Part shown: piece after piece, positions 56,994-64,000 of the stretch | Layout of the letters: the number at the start of each line of letters is the position of its first letter | Numbering within the stretch: the stretch's first letter is position 1 | Assembly (NCBI RefSeq): GCF_036884655.1 | Contig: NC_088356.1 | Coordinates: forward strand, 9,962,001 to 10,026,000 | DNA from: Musa acuminata AAA Group | Lineage: Eukaryota; Streptophyta; Magnoliopsida; Zingiberales; Musaceae | Direction of reading: 5' to 3' | DNA length: 64,000 bases | Program-made: the position numbers and the translations under genes | The notes under the pieces: model-generated | Database searches by the model: none | Seen by the model: only the letters and a program-made list of their open reading frames with translations | Told to the model about the DNA's origin: nothing

Positions 56994-57371
56994 TTATTTG
57001 TGCTTGTTTTTACATTTGGTTTGGTCATCATCCTCTCCAAAACTGGTGTGGAAGGCAGAAGGCTTGAGGAGAATCCCTTGGATCAGTCTCTTCGAGGAGT
57101 TCAGGGAAAGGAATACGTGCTTGCTGGTAACAAAGTTGTGTTTAGCTCCAGTAGTGCTGGTGGAAGCAACAACGAGGAAGCCAAAAAGGACATCAACAGT
57201 ACTGGAGAGAAGAAGGTAAAAGCTGTTGAAGATGCATCACCTGGTTATCACTTTAGTGCCACGAAGGATGCCGAGAACGACAAGATGTTTGATGTTAGTA
57301 CCATTTCACGCACTCGACCCACGGACAATTTACCGCACCACAACTTAAGCGATTCTGCTAAACGCCCTTAA
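56994..57371 (+). pseudogene. 3' coding part of split peptide gene P7
   Basis: From codon 4 onward the class-B frame is open to a normal stop at 57369-57371: F-V-L-V-F-T-F-G-L-V, G-R-R-L-E-E-N-P-L-D, and the tail T-D-N-L-P-H-H-N-L-S-D-S-A-K-R-P. The first three codons, including ATG, were lost at the element F junction. The intact frame suggests that the disruption is recent relative to the duplication. It has no start of its own. Confidence 0.8.
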
Positions 57372-57718
57372 GACTATGCTGCTACCATGAACTGCTATCT
57401 GCTACAGTAGTATATAGGATGTGTCAGATTTGCTCAGTATATGGGGCAAATGCTTTCAAGTACTTACTGCCATGTATAGCTTAGATCATTATGTCATGGA
57501 TGGCTGGGGCTTTTCTGTCAATGTACTGAACTACTACGGCATAAAATATAATGTCCATGGCTGGCTTGGCTTGTTATATGTACTGTCCACATAGTACCAA
57601 TTCCTAAGAGTGATTGATAGCCATGAGGCATTCACTAAAATTTCTAGTTGTTGGTCCTTTACAAAGTCAGGCCGCTCGTTTCCAAATCACTTAGCAATTT
57701 TATACAAGGAAGAGCACC
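57372..57718 (+). other. 3' flank of P7
   Basis: Matches the 3' flanks of P2, P4 and P6 (for example the stretch with the gtactgtccacatagtacc words) and ends where gypsy element B starts. Confidence 0.65.
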
Positions 57719-58206
57719 TTGATAAGGTATATTTTAGGTTCAGACCATGTCATGATCGACGTCATGCCACGCTATAGCCAAGTCAGCAAAAGGAGCACCC
57801 CCACGCGTTGAGCTAGAATCCATACCAAGGCGTTGCTTGGTACGTCCCGTCCCGGAAAGCCCGGGATGGCAACCGCACGAAGGTACCATCTCACCTCTCG
57901 AGGATCGATCACCATGCCAAACTCACCACTGACTTGCTCGTCAGAAGGGTCATAGTCGGCAATCACTCGACGAAGGCCATCATTGCAGGAAAGCGGCCAC
58001 CCTCGAGCCACGAGCATTTCGACCTTGGAGTCATCGACCAGCGTCCCGACGGCGAGCCACTAACCGGCATCTAGACCGAGAGACGTTGATCAACACCCTA
58101 GCACCGACACCCCGTCGCAAGGGCTCGACCGACCTCGACAACCAACTCAGTCAACCGAAGACTCCCGACATCGACCCGTGGACCGGGCCGTGCTGACTCA
58201 TCAGCC

Positions 58207-59185
58207 ATGGCGCATCAGTTCACCAAAACTTTTGGCGCTAGAAGGAGGGCCATGTCACAAGAGCATCCCGTAGGAGCTCTCCCCGAAGGAGAACCACTGA
58301 CCGGTCACCCCTCTGTCGGGCCCGGAGATCAGCCCCTCCCCGTCCTCAAAGATAAGGGGATCCCGGCCTCGACGCCAGATCGTTATTGGCGCCTATTCAA
58401 TGACCCGGGGTTATCGTTCCCCGAACTTACCATGGGACCCTCGGTCGTGTCGCCCGAGGTGTTCCTCAGCCTGACCAATCAAGTACAGGCAATAGTAGGG
58501 ATGATGCAGATGATCATCCCACTAATTCCCCAGATCGTACGACTAGCGGCTCCCCTCGACCGACCCAACACGACAAAGGCCGAGCAGGGAGCAAGTCGAG
58601 ACAGGAGAAGCCCGATAGCAAACGATGGACCCGAGAGGCCTGCTCGAGCAGAGCATACCCACACCCTGTCGAATCACTCCGCCCTGCTCTGAGCCTGACA
58701 CTATATCGTCCGACTCGACGGATGACTCATTCAGGATCCAGTTGTCCCGGGTCAACCAACGCTTGGACGAGTTCCAGCACGAGTTCCAGAAGTCACAAAG
58801 CGAGACGGGCGAAGGCAACTCGGGCGGATCCCCATTTACTCAGGAAATATAGGACAAGCCTGTACCCCTCAACTTTAGGCTGCCGGCATTGGAGATGTAT
58901 GACAGCGGCTCCGATCCCACGGAGCACATCGCCACGTTTCGGGCTTAGATGTCCCTCTATGGCATCTCTGATGCCCTGATGTGTCAGGCATTCTTGACCA
59001 CCTTCAGGGGACCGACACGAGCGTGGTTCAATCGGCTATGCCCGTCCTCGGTCTCGTTTTTTGACCAGCTCACAAAGGAGTTCGAGCAGAATTTCCTCGC
59101 CAGTGTGCAACCCAAGCCTTCCATGGCTACCTTGCTCGCATTGTCCTAGCACAAAGATGAGTCACTCTCTCAATTTGTGGCATGT
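58207..59185 (+). pseudogene. gag of element B
   Basis: Starts M-A-H-Q-F-T-K-T-F and carries, over several frames, E-V-F-L-S-L-T-N-Q-V-Q-A, the gag core D-D-S-F-R-I-Q-L-S-R-V-N and [16 protein letters not shown], then F-E-Q-N-F-L-A. Frameshifts at about 58650 and 58870, with a stop at 59147-59149. Paralog of the gag of element A. Confidence 0.75.
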
Positions 59186-60473
59186 TTTGCCATTGAAATC
59201 CGGGGATTCCCGAATGATTTCCTGAGGGAAAATGCTGATGTGTTTGCATGGTCCCTCAAGGAGATGCCCGGGATCAACTTAGGGGTAACCCAGCACCAGC
59301 TCAACATCGACCCCGAGGCTAGGTCGGGAAAGCAAAGACCAAGGAAGTTTGCTCCCGACCGACAGAAGGCGATCGGCAATAAGGTCGACCACCTAAAAGA
59401 GGCATGATTTATTGCCGAGGTGAAATACCCTTGGTGGTTGTCGAATGTAGCCCTCGCTAAAAAACCCAATGGAAGTTGGAGGATGTGCGTTGACTACACC
59501 GATCTCAACTGGGCATGACCCAAAAACTACTATCCACTTCCCAGGATAGACCAACTAGTCGACACCCCCACAGGCTTTGAACTCCGTACGTTTATGGACG
59601 CATTCTCGGGCTATAACCAAATCTGGATGGCACCTCAAGATCAAGAGAACACTACCTTCATCACCAGCAGAGGAGTGTATTGCTACAAAGTAATGCCTTT
59701 CGGCCTAAAGAATGCTGGGGCAACTTACCAAAGAATAGTCGACAAGCTATTCAAGCACTAGCTTAGGAGGAACATGGAAGTATATGTGGACGACATAATC
59801 ACGAAGAGTAAGACTACAAGCACACACCTAGCCTACCTGGCGGAGACATTCCTAATGCTCAAGTGATTCAACATGCGCCTGAATCTCGCGAAGTACGTCT
59901 TTGAGGTCAACTCGAGGAAATTCCTCGGTTTCGTCATCCACCAGAGAGGGATAGATGCCAAACTAGAAAGGTTTCGGGCCATAATCGAGATGCATCCCCC
60001 CCGCTAGATCAAGGAGGTGCAGTGCCTCGCCGGGAAGTTGGTGGCACTCAGCAGGTTCGTGTCACGATCAGGCGACAAGTGCCGCCCCTTCTTGCGGGCT
60101 CTGCGGTAGGCTGACAACTTCATATGGACCCCGGAATGCGATGAAGCCTTCAAAAAGTTAAAGGTGCGCCTCGCTTGCTTGCCTCGACTCGCCGCCCGAA
60201 CCGGGCGAAACCCTCAGTCTCTACCTGGCGGCCTCGGCGCAGGCGGTCAGCTCAGTGTTAGTTTGGGAAACACCACCAACACAACAACCTGTCTATTATG
60301 TCAGCCACGTCCTTGTCGGGCCCGAGGTGCGGTATTCCCTGATAGAGAAGCTGACCCTCGCACTGATGAGGACGGCCCGAAAGCTGCGACCATATTTCCA
60401 AGCTCACATAATCAAAGTGATTACCGACCAACCATTGTGACAAATCCTTTCCAAATTTGATGCGTCGGGTCGA
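59186..60473 (+). pseudogene. Reverse transcriptase and RNase H of element B
   Basis: F-L-R-E-N-A-D-V-F-A-W-S, W-W-L-S-N-V-A-L-A-K-K-P-N-G and F-M-D-A-F-S-G-Y-N-Q-I. The catalytic Y-V-D-D (V-Y-V-D-D-I-I-T-K-S, about 59780) is intact, unlike in element A. It is followed by F-L-G-F-V-I-H-Q-R-G-I-D and an RNase H (K-L-R-P-Y-F-Q-A-H). At least five stops and some frame changes rule out function. Confidence 0.78.
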
Positions 60474-60990
60474 ATGCTACGGTGGTCAGTCGAGCTCGGC
60501 GAATTTGACATTCGGTACTCCCCCAGAACTACCATCAAAGCTCAGGTACTAGCTGACTTCATCTTCGAGTTAACTCCTAAAGATCATGCTATTGGACAGG
60601 AGAATAGCGAGAGCACATGGAACCTGCATGTGGACGGCTCGGCCACTGCCGAAGCAACCAAGGTTAGACTTATCCTCAAGGGCCCGTCTAGAGAAACCTA
60701 TAAGAGATCGCTCCGATTACAATTCTGGGCCACCAAGAATGAGGCCGAGTATGAGGCACTACTTCACAGCCTGCCCCTCGCTCTAGAGATGTATATGAGC
60801 AACCTCGAAGTCTTTAGCGACTCCCAACTGGTGACGGGACATGTCAACGAGAGCTACGAAGCTCAGGATCCAACAATGGTGTTATACCTGACAGAAGCGA
60901 AATGGCTCACCCATTGCTTCAACCGCCTCTCGGTCACTAGAGTACATCGGGCGCAGAACACGTAGGCCGATGCATTGGCCAGATCGGCCT
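60474..60990 (+). pseudogene. Second, archaeal-type RNase H of element B
   Basis: W-N-L-H-V-D-G-S-A-T, N-E-A-E-Y-E-A-L-L and V-F-S-D-S-Q-L-V-T-G-H show the D-E-D catalytic residues. They are followed, after a stop, by A-D-A-L-A-R-S-A-S. This domain is diagnostic of Tat elements. Confidence 0.8.
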
Positions 60991-60999
60991 CCGCTCGTA

Positions 61000-62319
61000 G
61001 CCTAGCGGCAACCCTGGCAAATGAATTCGTAATGGCGCTGACAATATCAACTCACGAGGTCGTCGAAACAGGGGTCTCGCCAAACTGGATGGAAGAGATC
61101 CTCCGCTTCAAAAAGGACGAGATGAAGCCCAACGACCCGATGTCGCAAGACAATTGAGGCGAACCCAAGCCTGGTACTGTTGGTCAGTGGAAAGCTATAC
61201 TGTAGGGCTTTCTCTCAACCTCTCTTGCGCTACCTCGTGCCATCAGAAGCTGAAACAGTCCTCGCTGAACTCCACGAGGGGATTTGTGGGGAGCACATCG
61301 AGGGATGAACCTTGGCCTTCAAGACTCTCAGACAGGGGTACTACTGGCCGACCATGCACCAAGACACAATATTATACGTACAACAGTGCCAATAGTGTTA
61401 AAGGCATGCCCGACTGCAACACCAGCCAATGGTCCCTCTTACCCCGATGGAGGCAGCTTGGCCCTTCGCCCAATGGGAACTTGATCTCCTTGGACCTTTT
61501 CCTCTAGCTTCAAGACAATGACACTTCCTTATAGTTGGGGTTGACTACTTCATGAAGTGGGTTGAAGCTGAACCATTAGCCTCCATCACCAAGAAACAAG
61601 TTCAAAGCTTCACATGGAAGAACATTATTACTCGGTTCAGGATCCCAAGGGCTAACGTCACCGACAACGAGGCTCAATTCAACAATGCTACGTTCAAGAC
61701 CTATTACCAGTCATATGGGATACAATTAAAGTTCAGCTTAGTTGCACACCCTCAAACTAATAGCCAGACCAAAGTAATGAATCGGTCGATTCTAGAGGGC
61801 CTCAAGAAGAGGGTATCAGGCGTGCATGGAGCCTGGGTGGACGAGCTCCCTAGCGTCCTATGGGCAATGTGAATGACCCCCAAAACCACCTCAGGGGAGT
61901 CTCCGTTCAGCCTGGCATTTGAGACCGAAGCAGTCCTCTCACCTGAGATGGAGTTCCCAACCTTGCGCACCACCAACTACAAATGAGACAACTCCGAGGA
62001 GGGCCTACGAGCAAACCTAGATCTCCTTGAAAAAGGAAGAGCCAAGGCACACCTACGTACCTTGGCATACAAAAAGGCTATGGCTCGGATGTATAACTGC
62101 AAAGTTCATCCACGACCGATCAAGGTCAGGGACCTTGTCCTTCGAAAGGCGGAGGTGAGCGACCCAACCCGAGCGAGGGGAAAACTCACGCCAAACTGGG
62201 AAGGCCCCTATCGAGTCTACGACGTGGTCCGAGAAGGGACCTATCAACTCGAGACTATGGAAGGAAACCCTCTGCCAAGGACATGGAAAGCAGCAAATTT
62301 AAAGAAGTTCTACCCATAA
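61000..62319 (+). pseudogene. Integrase of element B, catalytic Glu changed to Lys
   Basis: Zinc-binding part L-H-E-G-I-C-G-E-H. The core has V-G-V-D-Y-F and V-T-D-N-E-A-Q-F, but at the third site it reads T-N-S-Q-T-K-V-M-N-R (Lys codon 61771-61773) where Tat integrases have Glu. The C-terminus is well kept (W-E-G-P-Y-R-V-Y-D-V-V-R-E-G-T-Y-Q-L) and ends L-K-K-F-Y-P at 62319. Confidence 0.8.
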
Positions 62320-62520
62320 AGGACACAGGTCAAGGTGCTGAAAAGACGTGTTATTGGTCGAAAGAAGCATGCACATTTGCAATTGGGAAAGACAAGAAGA
62401 CAAGATTCCGAAACAATAGTTTTTCATTAATAAAAAGAAGTACACATTGTGGTCAAGCGATATAGTTTCAAAATTCGACCCGACCAAAGTGAAATAAAAA
62501 AAAAGAGAGAAATACATGCC

Positions 62521-63506
62521 TTAATTCGGAGGGGGAGTCTCAGGCCCATCATCAAAGGGGACACTCGTCAGCATGTCGACATTTTGATCCTCCGGATGGT
62601 TGGCGAATGGGTCCGACTCCAATTCCAGGTCTGGGTACCTCGCTCGAAAATGAGTGTAAGCCACCCGATACCCGAACTCGTATGTCACCCGCCCCGACCT
62701 CACCAAGTCATGCTTAAACCCGACGGATGGCTTGTACTCAGCAATCGCCCCCTCGATCTTCTTGGGCAGCACCAGGCACTCCTTCAAAATCTCCTCGGCA
62801 GCCCAGGTGGAGAATCTGGTAGACTGGACATCTTGGGAGAGGGTCTGCAGCTCGCCGTCAAGCGTCCGCGCGCGAACCCGGCTTTCCTCCAGCTCGGGCT
62901 TCAGACGGTTCATCTCTTTGTCCAGAGCTGAGGAGCACTGTTCGGCCACAGCGACGACCTCCGGGCCCGTCCCGGCCTTCAACTCCAAGATCTCCATGCG
63001 TAGAGCAGAGTTGGAGTCTGAGAGGCGCTCGATCACCCTTCCGGCATCTCGGACATGATCAATCAGCGCTATGGAATAATGCTGGCCCTACACATAGGTC
63101 AAAGTCAGAATCCACAAAAGGAAGGACCAAACAAGAGAAAAGCAGCACTACTTACCCAAACGAATGACGTGGCTGCCCGGTCCATCAGTAGCTCTGAGGA
63201 TGAGCAATAGAGCTCCTTTGCCATCGTCAGGTGGAGCGCCCCCTGGATGAACTCCTAGGCGATCGGCCCGTTGGCTCAGATACGACTGTCGGCCTCGAGG
63301 CTCACCTACCAAGAGGCATAGGGGGTTCCCGGCTCCCCACCAAGAAGGTCGGCCATGCTCAGGGCCCGGTACCACTCACCTTCGGCCTGAGAGCGGACGC
63401 GGCACAAGTCCCGCATCAACTTCGGGTGCACCGAAGGCCTCCTTGAGGGGTCGCTACCAAACGATTCGGCCACCCCCTTGCTAATCATAGGTGCCCAGCA
63501 AGCCAA
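62521..63506 (-). pseudogene. Antisense ORF region of Tat element B
   Basis: An open 171-codon stretch (62521-63036) is rich in Glu, Arg and Leu, suggesting a coiled coil (E-I-L-E-L-K-A-G-T-G-P-E-V-V, L-D-K-E-M-N-R-L-K-P-E-L). It ends with an acidic proline-rich tail. Upstream on the same strand the protein continues across stops and frame changes (M-A-K-E-L-Y-C-S-S-S-E-L-L-M-D-R-A) to 63482. Antisense ORFs between pol and the 3' LTR are known in Tat elements such as Grande and Retand; this position fits. The LTR at 63483 interrupts it. Confidence 0.6.
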
Positions 63507-64000
63507 TCACGTGAGTGATGGCACGTGTGACTTGATACATAATCTTTTTGCTTATTATATTTTGGCGTATATCACTTTATAACTATTACATAAATGCATA
63601 TATATATTGTGATGTCCTTGGATTTGTGCAATGGGAATCGGATCGTGATGAGATCACGATAATGAGATCGATTCACCTTTAAACACATATCCTAAATAAT
63701 CTCGGTCATAGGTTACTCGAGAGGGACATCGTGATAATCGGACAGACTGGTGTGTTGTATACCCGTTTATATGATGGATGCAGCTGGTCTCATAGCTGCT
63801 CGTGTAGGGACACTAGGGATACAGTACAGGTGCTCATTGGAGAATGAGTTCACTGATTGATCCGCTTACAGAATGCTGGATGGTTGATGATGCCTCATTG
63901 TCAGACAACGATTCCGTAGTCCTAGTGGTGTATTTGGTCCTTAGACTTGAGACACCAAGGATGTCCTGTATGAGTGCTCCACTCTTTGATACTAGACTTA
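63483..64000 (+). mobile_element. Second copy of the LTR family seen at 20883
   Basis: From TGCTAATCATAGG onward it parallels 20883-21400 with scattered changes, including the words around cataggttactcgagaggga. It is cut by the end of the window. It lies in the antisense ORF of element B. Confidence 0.65.

Larger units (their letters stand above)
53478..56995 (-). mobile_element. Ty1-copia element F inserted in peptide gene P7
   Basis: A minus-strand element. Its 3' LTR is 53478-53777 (TGATATTTG...CCCCAACA, 300 bases). The 5' LTR is reduced to 56883-56995 and is missing its upstream half. The PBS (TGGTATCAGAGCC) is at about 56864-56876. Coding order on the minus strand: gag, zinc knuckle, protease, integrase, RT-RNase H remnant. 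The right edge removes the P7 intron end and first codons; two bases of microhomology (TT, 56994-56995) span the join. No target-site duplication remains. Confidence 0.85.
57719..63482 (+). mobile_element. Tat-lineage Ty3-gypsy element B, degenerate
   Basis: Domain order: gag (58207-59149), RT (59177-60140), RNase H, second archaeal-type RNase H (60474-60965), integrase (61154-62319), then an antisense ORF. A PBS-like stretch (ttggcgctagaaggagggcc) is at about 58232-58251. The protease and most of the late gag are missing because gag jumps into RT near 59190. Many stops. The 5' end adjoins peptide-gene DNA; the 3' LTR is not recognisable before another LTR begins at 63483. Confidence 0.82.

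Noticed and set aside
1..64000. tRNA, rRNA or CRISPR sequences
   Set aside because: I saw no cloverleaf with conserved A and B boxes, no rRNA motifs and no spacer-repeat array. The short initiator-tRNA complements are retroelement primer sites.

Overview
The window looks like nuclear DNA of a flowering plant, probably a monocot. It has short intron-containing genes, AT-rich intergenic DNA and nested Ty1-copia and Ty3-gypsy LTR retrotransposons with plant-type primer-binding sites. It carries no bacterial gene organisation. I cannot name the species from sequence alone; Zingiberales or palms are a guess.

Layout. (1) 1-18.4 kb is a duplicated cluster of small secreted-peptide genes. Three read on the minus strand (2783-3202, 5092-5481, 8234-8647), followed by a gutted copy (about 10690-11060), an intact plus-strand copy (13946-14335) and a stop-riddled copy (16082-16492). 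All share a signal peptide followed by R-R-L-E-E-N-P or a variant. They fall into two classes by C-terminus: class A ends in D-x-Y-R-R-M ... K-H-P, class B in L-P-H-H-x-L-R-D-S-A-K-R-P. The cluster was built by tandem and inverted duplication, with a head-to-head centre near 9.3 kb. (2) 18.4-42.4 kb is a retrotransposon nest: a Tat-lineage gypsy element (A) split by two solo LTRs; a minus-strand gypsy fragment (E) whose LTR is split by an intact gag-only copia element (C, 27695-35734) with a CCTTG target-site duplication; and a decayed relative of C (D, 36589-42376). (3) 43.5-44.85 kb holds the only conventional gene, a seven-exon alpha-type carbonic anhydrase on the minus strand. (4) 45.2-48.6 kb is a copia element (G) whose reverse transcriptase has been excised. 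(5) 48.84-57.4 kb is a third copy of the peptide block, with a frameshifted class-B gene (51652-52040) diverging from another class-B gene that a copia element (F, 53478-56995) has split. (6) 57.7-63.5 kb is a second Tat gypsy element (B) with an antisense ORF at its 3' end, followed by an LTR-like sequence running off the window.

The peptide copies have a TATA box and most have a 138-143 bp intron in the 5' UTR, so they are probably expressed genes that make processed extracellular signals. I could not place them confidently in a named peptide-hormone family, and they are the best candidate here for an undescribed system. The inverted arms at about 12.7-18.4 kb and 48.8-53.5 kb enclose about 30 kb containing the retroelement nest and the carbonic anhydrase gene.
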